Assembly: GCA_017848115.1 (NCBI GenBank)
Contig: JAGAKZ010000080.1
Coordinates: 1 to 34,468, forward strand
Direction of reading: 5' to 3'
From: Oscillospiraceae bacterium
GTDB lineage: Bacteria; Bacillota; Clostridia; Oscillospirales; Ruminococcaceae
Length of the DNA: 34,468 nt
Positions 14,171 to 21,958 of the stretch are shown here, in pieces. Below the pieces are notes generated by a model, which worked only from the letters and a program-made list of their open reading frames with translations, was not told where the DNA came from and ran no database searches. The translations under genes were made by a program, and so were the position numbers. The stretch's first letter is position 1. The number at the start of each line of letters is the position of its first letter.

Positions 14171-14215
14171 AAATAAAAAAATACCGCTACAGATTTGTAA
14201 GTAGTCTGTAGCGGT
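14171..14215 (-). terminator. Terminator after spoVM
   Basis: ACCGCTACAGA (14183-14193) and TCTGTAGCGGT (14205-14215) form an 11-pair stem with loop TTTGTAAGTAG, followed on the minus strand by ATTTTTTTATTT. It begins only five bases past the spoVM stop. Confidence 0.88.
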
Positions 14216-14220
14216 TTATA

Positions 14221-14307
14221 CTATTCATTATCTTCTTTTTGAATTTTAAAAATTACCCTCAAAACAGTTGAAAGAAATTTCGGACTCTTTATAACAACGA
14301 CTTTCAT
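14221..14307 (-). CDS. spoVM: Stage V sporulation protein M (28 residues)
   Basis: SpoVM is a tiny amphipathic peptide that marks the convex forespore membrane and recruits SpoIVA for coat assembly. The frame ATG 14307 to TAG 14221 encodes 28 residues, MKVVVIKSPKFLSTVLRVIF followed by KIQKEDNE. It matches the Bacillus subtilis peptide (26 residues) in MK, IK, the conserved Pro9, KFL and a basic Arg at 17. GGGGTGA lies about 8 bases upstream. The position after prpC-prkC-rsgA is the conserved spoVM locus of Bacillus, with rpe and thiN missing here. It has its own candidate promoter and a terminator directly behind it. Too short for most gene finders. Confidence 0.88.
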   Translation of the reverse strand: MKVVVIKSPKFLSTVLRVIFKIQKEDNE

Positions 14308-14361
14308 AATGATATCACCCCGATAAATATAGATTATGTAGTTTTATTCTTCCGATAGTAT

Positions 14362-14390
14362 ATTATATTCGGATATGATATCGTGGTTAA
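14362..14390 (-). promoter_or_regulatory. Candidate promoter for spoVM
   Basis: On the minus strand TTAACC (14385-14390) and TATAAT (14362-14367) are 17 bases apart, in the gap between the kinase stop and spoVM. A sigma-E promoter would be expected for spoVM; an ATCATAT element overlaps this site, but I found no matching -10 at the right spacing. Confidence 0.45.
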
Positions 14391-14398
14391 TGATTTTT

Positions 14399-16864
14399 TT
14401 ATGAAACTTGTCCCTCAGAAGAACCGCTCTCGGATTGGTTTTCTGAAGAAACTTCGCTGCTTTGTGAAGCACTGTCGGAAACATCTGTTGAAGGAACAGA
14501 CTCCGAGGACGGAGGAGCCTGAGTATCGGAAACCGGAGGTTCCGTTACTGTAGGCTCTGTAACCGGTGGAGCTGTCTGCGGTGGTTCTGTCTGCGGCGGC
14601 TCTGTCGGTACCGGTGTCTGTGTTACTGTAGTTTGAGGTTGTGTTACCGTTGTAGCTTCAGTTGTAGTCGTAGCCTCTGTTGTAGCCTCTGTCGTCGTTT
14701 CTTCAGGCTTTATAGCACCGATTGCTTCAAAAGCGGCTTTCACATCTTCACTGTCAACATCATATTTCTTGGCTTCAAAATCAAACTTATAAATTCCTAT
14801 AGTAGCTGTTGTGTTGGTTATAGGATTTAATACTTCTATCTTTACAGTTTTCTTTTCAGAACCTGATATGTCAAACTTTATTGATTCAAGTTCTTCGACA
14901 TTTACACCTTCCTGTTCAAGATAAACTTCATCATCAAGGTATACTGTAAACTTAAGAAGACCGTAAGCACGTTCCGGATACTTTATGGTTATCGGAATCT
15001 CTGATACAGGCGGTTTTCCTGTACTTATATAAAGAATAATCTTTTCACTCGGACTCGCAAGCGTTCCTTCAGGAATACTCTGACCAACAACCTGACCCTC
15101 AGGTGCCTTGTCATCCTTATCCTCCATTTTTACTGAAAAACCATAGCTTACAAGAAGTTTTTCAGCTTCTTCTTTTGTCTTTCCGACAACACTCGGAACT
15201 ATACATGCATCTGTTTCAGAACCTTTACTTACGTAAATAGTCACGATATTTGAAACTTCCATCTCTGTTCCCGGTTCAGGCGAAACACGTATTACACGAT
15301 TATAAACAACTTCTTCATTAAATTCCTGTTTCTGTTCAACACTGAAACCATTATCATTTATAAGAGCGATCGCTTCTTCTGAAGAAAGTCCGACAACTTC
15401 AGGTACTACAGAAATATTTTTTCCGTTGCTTACTTTTACATAAACAACTGTACCCAACGGTACTTCCACTCCGGCTTCAATACTCTGCGATACAATGGCG
15501 TTTTTAACATATGTCGAATAAACAGGATTTCCCTCAATTTTTATTTCAAACTTGCCGGCATACTTGGTAATCATCTTATCATAATCACACTGAACAAGTT
15601 TCGGCATCGTAAATACTTCTATTTCAGGTTTTGCAGTCAGCTTCTTTACTAACCATGAGCCACCAATAACAAGTGCTATCATAGCTACTACAGTAAGGAA
15701 TGAAAAAAGCTTGACAAGTATTGCATTTTTCTTATCATTATCATCATCGTCATCAACATCCTTATCATCAGATTGATTTTCTTGATTGCTGTGACGCTCA
15801 TGTTTTTTGCGACCTACATAATAATTTGCCTCTGCAATTTCCTCTTCTTCATCTTCCTCGATTACCTCGTTATAAGCTGACGTTTCATTGATCTGAGTCT
15901 GAGTTATCGGATCATAATGTCCGTATTCTATTGAAAGATCCTGATACTCAAATTCATCATTATTTACCTGATAAGCTATTTTTTCAGCTTCTTGTTCTTT
16001 CTCTTCTTTCTTTCTGGCATAACCAAAAATCATGTCAGGAGATGTCTTAAAAACCTCTATATCCTTTATCATTTCATTGGCATTGTGGTATCTGTCAGCC
16101 GGTTCCTTCTCTATCGCTTTTAAAACAATTTCTTCTATTCCTACAGGAATATCGGGATTGATACTTCTTGGCAATTCGGCCTGATTGTTCATCTGCATGA
16201 GTGCTACCGTAACCGGATTATCCGTATCAAACGGTTTTTTTCCGGTCAGCATCTCATACATAAGAATACCGGTCGAATAAATATCACTCTTGCCATCAGT
16301 TGTTTTTCCACTTGCCTGTTCAGGACTGATGTAATGAACAGAACCTATAGTCTGTGCTGTAGCAGTTATTCCAAGTTCATAAGTAAACTTAGCTATACCA
16401 AAATCCATCACTTTGATAGTTCCGTCTGAAAACATCATAATATTTTGCGGTTTTATATCACGATGAATTATTCCTCTGTCATGTGCATGCTGCAATGCAC
16501 GAAGCACCTGTATAATAAGGTGTGATGTTTCTTTCCAGTCAAGTTTCTTCTCAGCTTCTATATAGTCCCTGAGAGTAATCCCATCAATATACTCCATTAC
16601 GATATATCTTAGATCTTCGTTAAATCCAACATCCAATATCTTTACTATATTTGGATGCGAAAGCATAGAAACAGCTTTTGACTCATTTTTGAATCTCTGT
16701 AAAAATTCATCGTTGTTAATAAATTCATTTTTCAGAATTTTTACAGCTACTTCCCGGCTTTCCTCAATGTCAAAAGCTTTATAAACGTCAGCCATTCCTC
16801 CGACACCTATACGCTTCTGAACCTCATATCTTCCATCGAGTATTACTCCGATATTTTTATCCAT
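14399..16864 (-). CDS. PASTA-domain Ser/Thr protein kinase, second copy
   Basis: An 821-residue bitopic kinase of the PrkC/StkP/PknB type. The cytosolic kinase domain (about 10-275) has GVGGMADVY, VAVKIL (K42), HRDIKPQN (D136) and DFG (154-156). An acidic linker with a run of Asp precedes the membrane helix (about 385-407). Outside are three PASTA repeats (about 418-615), which bind muropeptides in relatives. A domain of about 90 residues (620-710, ITIKYPERAYGLLKFTVYLD) and a long Thr/Pro/Ser-rich tail (725-821) follow. The kinase is very close to the copy at 17880-20132, sharing even residue numbering of motifs, but the extracellular repeats and tail diverge. AAGGAG lies 11 bases before the ATG. 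It is separated from rsgA by 122 bases, where I see no clear terminator. Confidence 0.95.
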   Translation of the reverse strand: MDKNIGVILDGRYEVQKRIGVGGMADVYKAFDIEESREVAVKILKNEFINNDEFLQRFKNESKAVSMLSHPNIVKILDVGFNEDLRYIVMEYIDGITLRDYIEAEKKLDWKETSHLIIQVLRALQHAHDRGIIHRDIKPQNIMMFSDGTIKVMDFGIAKFTYELGITATAQTIGSVHYISPEQASGKTTDGKSDIYSTGILMYEMLTGKKPFDTDNPVTVALMQMNNQAELPRSINPDIPVGIEEIVLKAIEKEPADRYHNANEMIKDIEVFKTSPDMIFGYARKKEEKEQEAEKIAYQVNNDEFEYQDLSIEYGHYDPITQTQINETSAYNEVIEEDEEEEIAEANYYVGRKKHERHSNQENQSDDKDVDDDDDNDKKNAILVKLFSFLTVVAMIALVIGGSWLVKKLTAKPEIEVFTMPKLVQCDYDKMITKYAGKFEIKIEGNPVYSTYVKNAIVSQSIEAGVEVPLGTVVYVKVSNGKNISVVPEVVGLSSEEAIALINDNGFSVEQKQEFNEEVVYNRVIRVSPEPGTEMEVSNIVTIYVSKGSETDACIVPSVVGKTKEEAEKLLVSYGFSVKMEDKDDKAPEGQVVGQSIPEGTLASPSEKIILYISTGKPPVSEIPITIKYPERAYGLLKFTVYLDDEVYLEQEGVNVEELESIKFDISGSEKKTVKIEVLNPITNTTATIGIYKFDFEAKKYDVDSEDVKAAFEAIGAIKPEETTTEATTEATTTTEATTVTQPQTTVTQTPVPTEPPQTEPPQTAPPVTEPTVTEPPVSDTQAPPSSESVPSTDVSDSASQSSEVSSENQSESGSSEGQVS

Positions 16865-16986
16865 ACAGCTTTATTCTCCTTTTTGCAGACCAAGCATATT
16901 ATCAGGAATTTTTGTACATTTTTCGTAAAATTCCAGAATTTTTTCTGTACTTTTATTGTATGCACAAGACATTCCCGATATTTATA

Positions 16987-17877
16987 TTACCGGAGTTCCC
17001 AGTCCTTTATATTTCTGGCTTCTTCGTACATACGACAGTAACTATCATGTCTGCTCGCTGATATTTTACCTTCCCTCACCGCTTCAATAACGGCACAACC
17101 TTTTTCCTTTGTATGCGAGCAATCCTTAAACATACATTCCCCGGAAAAATCCGAAAACTCAACAAAACAATCGCTTAGTTTTTCTTTTTGTATTATATCA
17201 TATTTATTAGTTTCAAATGTTGAAAAACCCGGAGTATCTGCAATATATCCACCATTGTCAAGCTTGTATAACTGAGCATGACGTGTTGTATGCCTTCCTC
17301 TTCCAAGTTTTTTACTTATTTCACCGGTAGGTATGCCAAATCTGTCATCTATTGCATTTAGAAGTGTTGACTTTCCGACACCTGTGTTTCCGGTAAAAGC
17401 ACTTATTTTCCCCTTTAGTAAATCCTTTACTGACTGTATCGTTTTTATATCATCATAATCAACTACAAGAACTCTTATTCCAGCTTTCTTATATATTGAA
17501 AAAATATTTTCGAAACTATCAAGATCAACTTTTGTAAGAACCACTACCGGAGATATATTTTTATACTCGGCTATGGCGATAAATTTATCAAGCAATGTAA
17601 GGTTAGGCGACGGTTCACACATTGATACAACAAATATCAACTGATCCATATTCGCCAACGGAGGTCTTATGAGATAATTTTTTCGCTGATAAATCTCAGT
17701 TATAACTTTTTCATCATTAAAACTTACTCTGTCACCTACACAAAGCACTTTTTTATCTTTTCTGAAAATTCCCCTCGGAACACAATCGTATAAGATACCA
17801 TCAGGAGACTCTACCGAATAGAGTCCCCCAATAGATTTTACAATAAGTCCGGAAGTAGCATTATTTTCAATGGCCAT
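16987..17877 (-). CDS. rsgA: Ribosome small-subunit biogenesis GTPase RsgA (YloQ)
   Basis: RsgA is a circularly permuted GTPase that checks late 30S assembly. The 296-residue product shows the N-terminal OB region (VKSIGGLYSVESPDG), the permuted order VLTKVDL (G4), then GNTGVGKSTLLNAID (G1), HTTRHAQLY (G2 region) and DTPGFS (G3), and a C-terminal zinc module (C-x4-C-x-H-x5-C, CMFKDCSHTKEKGC). Length is normal. The ATG lies two bases past the stop of the first kinase gene, with GGTGAG as ribosome site inside that gene's last codons, so the two are coupled. Being sandwiched between two PASTA kinases is unusual. In other Firmicutes PrkC has been reported to phosphorylate this GTPase. Confidence 0.95.
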   Translation of the reverse strand: MAIENNATSGLIVKSIGGLYSVESPDGILYDCVPRGIFRKDKKVLCVGDRVSFNDEKVITEIYQRKNYLIRPPLANMDQLIFVVSMCEPSPNLTLLDKFIAIAEYKNISPVVVLTKVDLDSFENIFSIYKKAGIRVLVVDYDDIKTIQSVKDLLKGKISAFTGNTGVGKSTLLNAIDDRFGIPTGEISKKLGRGRHTTRHAQLYKLDNGGYIADTPGFSTFETNKYDIIQKEKLSDCFVEFSDFSGECMFKDCSHTKEKGCAVIEAVREGKISASRHDSYCRMYEEARNIKDWELR

Positions 17878-17879
17878 AA

Positions 17880-20132
17880 TTACTCACCAGGATTTTCTGC
17901 AGGAGCTTCTGTAACAGTTGGTTCTACCGGTGGTGCAGGAGTTTCTTCGCTGCTTACTACAGGTGGCTCTGTCGGTGCAGGAGTTTCCGGAGGTGCTGTT
18001 TCAGACTGACTTGACTCAGATGATGATGCAGTAGTTGTTACTGCTCCTGATGCAGTTGTTACTGTTGTCACGTTTGCCTTTATACCATCAACACTCTTGA
18101 ACGCTTCCGGAATACTCTCAGATATAATCTTTCTTGTTCTTGAAGAATCAAATGAAAACTGATATCTTCCAAGTTCCGCTTCAAGTCCGTTATTCTGATT
18201 TACAAGTATGATTGTTATATCCTTCTCTGTACCGGACGCTGTAATCGAAAGAGTTTTTCTTGTAGTATATGCAGGGTCTACATTTGGCTCTTCCTTGTAA
18301 AGTGTACCGTCAACGTAAACTTTAAATGTAAACAAACCGCTCGCATTTGCCGGGAATGCTACTTCTATATTCTGTGTTGCCGTTGGTGGAAGACCGTTAC
18401 TTATGTATATTGTGATAACTTTTCCTGTTTTAACTTTTTCATTTGCTGAAAGACTCTGTCTTACAACTCTTCCCTCAGGCTGATCTGAGTTTGTCATTGC
18501 AATCTCAACTACAAGATCGAGGTCTTCAAGCATTTCTTTTGCTACAGCTTCTTCTTTACCCATAAGATCCGGAACACTTACTTCTGTAACGGAAGGTCCA
18601 CGGCTTATTATAAGCATTACTGTTGAGCCTTCCTTCATTTCATAGTTAGCCGGAGGGAATGTTTCTATAACATAACCTTCCTTAACGTCGTCAGACCACG
18701 CAAACTTCTGCTGAACTTCAAAGCCATCTTCATTAAGACGTGCTATAGCATGTTCTGCCATAAATGCACTGTCTACAACAGTAACTTTCTTCATCTTAGG
18801 TCCTTTACTCACAACAACTTCAAGTTCTGAGTGAGGCTTTACTGTTTTTCCGGCAGGTATATTCTGAGACATTATGATACCTTCTTCAAAATCAGGACTG
18901 TAATCTGAATCAGCCAGAACAAAATTAATTTTGTTTCCGTGTTCAGCTACTACTTGCTCATAATTAAGTCCTACATAATCCTGAATATCGAATTCCTTAT
19001 TATCGGAATTTCCTCCTCCGAAATAATTATAGAGCAGACCAAATACAAAACATACACCTATAATTACTGTAACTATAACAACACCCGCAAGAATAGGTAC
19101 AAACATTGATCTTTTTTCTATATATTCCTCTTCATAATAAGGCTCATCATCATCGGGCTGTATCTGAGTCACCGTTGCTTTTTTCAGAGTTTCATTTTTC
19201 TTTTCCGGTCCTAACGCCTTAAAGAACTTTGTATTTGTTTCGTTATTGTTATTATCATAATCCATGAAACTGTCTTCCTCCTCATAATATCCAAAAGTTT
19301 CCCCCGGGAACTGCTTGAATCTCTCTATATCATCCATCATTGAAAGCGCACATGAATACCTGTTTTTAGGCTCTTTTTCAATAGCTTTAAGAATAATCTC
19401 CTCTAACCCTCTCGGTATATCAGGATTTATTTCACGAGGATTTTTAGCCTTTGTCTGCATATGCATCAGAGCAACTGAAACAGGGTTATTATTATCAAAA
19501 GGTTTTTCTCCTGTAAGCATTTCATAGAGCACAATGCCTACAGAATATATATCACTTTTTTCATCTGTCAGATCACTTCGTGCCTGTTCAGGACTTATGT
19601 AGTGAACCGAACCTATTGCCTGTGCTGTAGTTGTAAGCCCTTCTTCTCTCGCAAACTTAGCAATTCCGAAATCCATGACTTTAATCGTTCCATTTCTTAA
19701 AACCATTATGTTCTGCGGTTTTATATCTCTGTGAACTATACCCCTGTCATGTGCGTGTTGCAGGGCTTTCAGTATCTGTGATGTGAAGTAACACGCATTA
19801 TCATAATCAAGCGTCTTTTCCTGTTCCATAAACTGTTTTAATGTTATACCGTCTATGTACTCCATCACTATAAACTGTATCTTGTTTGTAAATCCTACAT
19901 CAATTATTCTTACTATATTAGGATGTGAAAGAAGTGCTATTGCCTTGGATTCGTTTCTGAATCTTCTCAGAAATTCTTCGTTCTCCGCAAATTCCCTTTT
20001 TAGTATCTTAACAGCAACTTCCGTCCCATCAACAACGTCATTAGCCCTATAAACATCAGCCATTCCGCCGGTGCCGATAGCTTCAAGTATTTCATACCTG
20101 CCATCAAGTTTTTTCCCAATATTTATATCCAT
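17880..20132 (-). CDS. prkC: PASTA-domain Ser/Thr protein kinase PrkC, first copy
   Basis: A 750-residue membrane kinase that senses peptidoglycan fragments and phosphorylates growth and cell-wall regulators. The kinase domain (about 10-275) carries GTGGMADVY, VAVKIL (K42), HRDIKPQN (D136), DFG (154-156) and SVHYISPEQA. The membrane helix is about 342-366. Three PASTA repeats (about 381-580) follow, ending in conserved VVVSKG, LIISRG and IYISNG strands. Then come an extra domain (about 590-690, AFPANASGLFTFKVYVDG) and a Ser/Thr/Pro-rich tail. The order prpC-prkC-rsgA is the standard Firmicutes arrangement, so this copy is the positional PrkC and the 14399 gene the extra one. AGGAG lies 10 bases before the ATG. 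Confidence 0.95.
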   Translation of the reverse strand: MDINIGKKLDGRYEILEAIGTGGMADVYRANDVVDGTEVAVKILKREFAENEEFLRRFRNESKAIALLSHPNIVRIIDVGFTNKIQFIVMEYIDGITLKQFMEQEKTLDYDNACYFTSQILKALQHAHDRGIVHRDIKPQNIMVLRNGTIKVMDFGIAKFAREEGLTTTAQAIGSVHYISPEQARSDLTDEKSDIYSVGIVLYEMLTGEKPFDNNNPVSVALMHMQTKAKNPREINPDIPRGLEEIILKAIEKEPKNRYSCALSMMDDIERFKQFPGETFGYYEEEDSFMDYDNNNNETNTKFFKALGPEKKNETLKKATVTQIQPDDDEPYYEEEYIEKRSMFVPILAGVVIVTVIIGVCFVFGLLYNYFGGGNSDNKEFDIQDYVGLNYEQVVAEHGNKINFVLADSDYSPDFEEGIIMSQNIPAGKTVKPHSELEVVVSKGPKMKKVTVVDSAFMAEHAIARLNEDGFEVQQKFAWSDDVKEGYVIETFPPANYEMKEGSTVMLIISRGPSVTEVSVPDLMGKEEAVAKEMLEDLDLVVEIAMTNSDQPEGRVVRQSLSANEKVKTGKVITIYISNGLPPTATQNIEVAFPANASGLFTFKVYVDGTLYKEEPNVDPAYTTRKTLSITASGTEKDITIILVNQNNGLEAELGRYQFSFDSSRTRKIISESIPEAFKSVDGIKANVTTVTTASGAVTTTASSSESSQSETAPPETPAPTEPPVVSSEETPAPPVEPTVTEAPAENPGE

Positions 20133-20177
20133 CAGATCAACACTCCTGAATTTATATTAGTTTTCCTGCATATTCCA

Positions 20178-20909
20178 TCAGCTGTTTTCAACAACTGCAA
20201 GCGTAATATTATCATATCCGCCCTTATCAAGTGCAAGTTCTTTTAATTCCTTTACAGCATCTTCTATTGAAGCCGAACTTATGACTTCAAATATTTCATC
20301 ATTACTGCTGCACCCATGAAGTCCGTCTGTGCACATAAGAAGTCTTCCCCCTGAAAGCGTTACCTCAAAATAATCAACATCTATATCCTTCTCTACACCA
20401 ACTGCCCTTATGAGCATATTTTTCTTAGGGTGTTCATTTTTTTCTTCTTCAGTAATTTTCCCTTGATCCATCAACATCTGAACAAATGAATGATCCACAG
20501 TGATTTGTTTTATAGAATCTTCACTGCAAATATATGCCCTGCTGTCACCAACATTTACTATATGTGCCATATCCGTCGCTGAATCAACAAACGCCGCCAC
20601 GCAAGTAGAACCCATACCGTATTTGTCCGGTTCTGCATGAGCTGTATTGTAAACTATAGAATTTGCTACACTCAGTGATGAAATGAGAAGATTTCTTATA
20701 CTGTTTGCTGAAAATGATTCATCATACCCTGCCATAAACTTGTTAAGAACAACTTCTGCCGTTATGCTGCTTGCGTCAAGTCCGGAATTCTCACCGCCCA
20801 TACCATCACAAACAACTACAAATACAGAATCATTTATTTTTTCACTCATTACAACATCCTGATTTTCACTACGACATAAACCGATATCCGAATCACTGAC
20901 TATCTTCAA
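20178..20909 (-). CDS. prpC: PP2C-type Ser/Thr phosphatase PrpC/Stp
   Basis: A PPM-family, Mn-dependent phosphatase that reverses PrkC phosphorylation. Motifs in order: SDIGLCRSENQD, VVCDGMGGENSG (metal-binding Asp), GSTCVAAFVD, VGDSRAYI, MCTDGLHG and GGYDNITLAVV. I place the start at TTG 20909 (KIVSDSDIG), giving about 243 residues, because the family begins there and AGAGGTGAG lies just upstream. A longer ATG form from 20963 is possible but would overlap rlmN by 71 bases and add an unrelated N-terminus. With the TTG start the overlap with rlmN is 17 bases. It is followed by the first PASTA kinase after 45 bases. Confidence 0.92.
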   Translation of the reverse strand: MKIVSDSDIGLCRSENQDVVMSEKINDSVFVVVCDGMGGENSGLDASSITAEVVLNKFMAGYDESFSANSIRNLLISSLSVANSIVYNTAHAEPDKYGMGSTCVAAFVDSATDMAHIVNVGDSRAYICSEDSIKQITVDHSFVQMLMDQGKITEEEKNEHPKKNMLIRAVGVEKDIDVDYFEVTLSGGRLLMCTDGLHGCSSNDEIFEVISSASIEDAVKELKELALDKGGYDNITLAVVENS

Positions 20910-21957
20910 ACATCTCACCTCTTGTTTCTTCAAATTCTCTTCTGAGTTGTCCGCATGCGGCATCTATATCTGCACCTAATTTTCTTCGTATAGTTGCATT
21001 TACACCCAGACGCTCAAGTTCGTTTCTGAATTTTTCAACATGTTTTGCTGTTGATTTGTATTCTCTTTCTTTTACGTTGTTTACGCCAATAAGATTTACG
21101 TGGCATATCATTCCTCTTAACAATGACGCCAACTGAGTGGCTTCCTTCAAAGAAGAATTTTCATTTTCTATCACGGCATATTCAAAAGTTATACGTCTGC
21201 CTGTCCTGTTTACATATTCTCTGCAAGCAGGTATAAGTTCCGAAAGTCCGTATTTTCTGTTTACAGGCATTATCCTGCTTCTTCCTTCGTCTGACGGGCT
21301 ATGAAGTGACACTGCAAGATTTATACTGAGGTTTTCTTCGCTTAGTTTATAAATCTTTGGTACTATTCCGCAAGTTGACAAAGTTATGTGCCTCTGACTG
21401 AGATTATCACCCTTTTCGTCTGTCACAAGCCTTATAAAACGCAGAACATTTTCATAGTTATCAAGAGGCTCGCCTATTCCCATAAGTACGATTCTTGATA
21501 TTTTCCTGCCCAGATCTCTTTCGGCTTCATATTTCTGAAGCAAAATTTCCGAAGGTGTAAGATTTCTGACAAAGCCGGCTATAGTTGAAGCACAGAAGTC
21601 GCACCCCATTTTACAGCCAATCTGAGTTGATACACATATTGACAAACCAAAGCTGTATTCCATAACAACTGATTCAACAATGTTGCCATCATCAAGCCCA
21701 TAAAGATATTTTACCGTATTATCTATAGCAGATTCAAGCTTTCGGAAGATATTTAGTCGTTTTATACAAAACCTATCATTCAATTTTGTTCTCAAATCGG
21801 CTGATAGATTAGTCATTTCTGAAAAATCTGCCACTTTCTTTACATGAAGCCAGTCATAAATCTGGCCTGCACGAAATTTCTTTTCAGACAACTCCGAAAC
21901 CACCGCTTCCTCAAGCTCTTTTCTGTCAAGAGAAAGTATATCAATCTTATCTGTCAT
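20893..21957 (-). CDS. rlmN: Dual-specificity 23S rRNA/tRNA adenine C2 methyltransferase RlmN
   Basis: A radical SAM enzyme that methylates A2503 of 23S rRNA and A37 of some tRNAs. The 354-residue product has the cluster motif CKMGCDFCAS (C-x3-C-x2-C), RKIVLMGIGEPLDN-type region (RIVLMGIGEPLDNYENVL), ISLHSP-like AVSLHSPSDEGR and the C-terminal catalytic Cys in ACGQLRREF. The N-terminal helical region (EKKFRAGQIYDWLH) is present. The ATG lies one base past the rsmB stop, with AGAAGG upstream. The stop overlaps the prpC start. Position between rsmB and prpC is conserved in Firmicutes. Confidence 0.96.
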   Translation of the reverse strand: MTDKIDILSLDRKELEEAVVSELSEKKFRAGQIYDWLHVKKVADFSEMTNLSADLRTKLNDRFCIKRLNIFRKLESAIDNTVKYLYGLDDGNIVESVVMEYSFGLSICVSTQIGCKMGCDFCASTIAGFVRNLTPSEILLQKYEAERDLGRKISRIVLMGIGEPLDNYENVLRFIRLVTDEKGDNLSQRHITLSTCGIVPKIYKLSEENLSINLAVSLHSPSDEGRSRIMPVNRKYGLSELIPACREYVNRTGRRITFEYAVIENENSSLKEATQLASLLRGMICHVNLIGVNNVKEREYKSTAKHVEKFRNELERLGVNATIRRKLGADIDAACGQLRREFEETRGEMFEDSQ

Positions 21958-21958
21958 A

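Noticed and set aside
14308-14398. Sigma-E promoter for spoVM
   Set aside because: ATCATAT resembles a -35, but the only -10-like string (TATACTAT) is about 10 bases away, too close for sigma-E spacing; kept only as a remark.
16865-16986. Promoter for the second PASTA kinase in the gap after rsgA
   Set aside because: Hexamer pairs such as TTTACG and GATAAT are 20 bases apart, and the stretch is generally AT-rich; not convincing.
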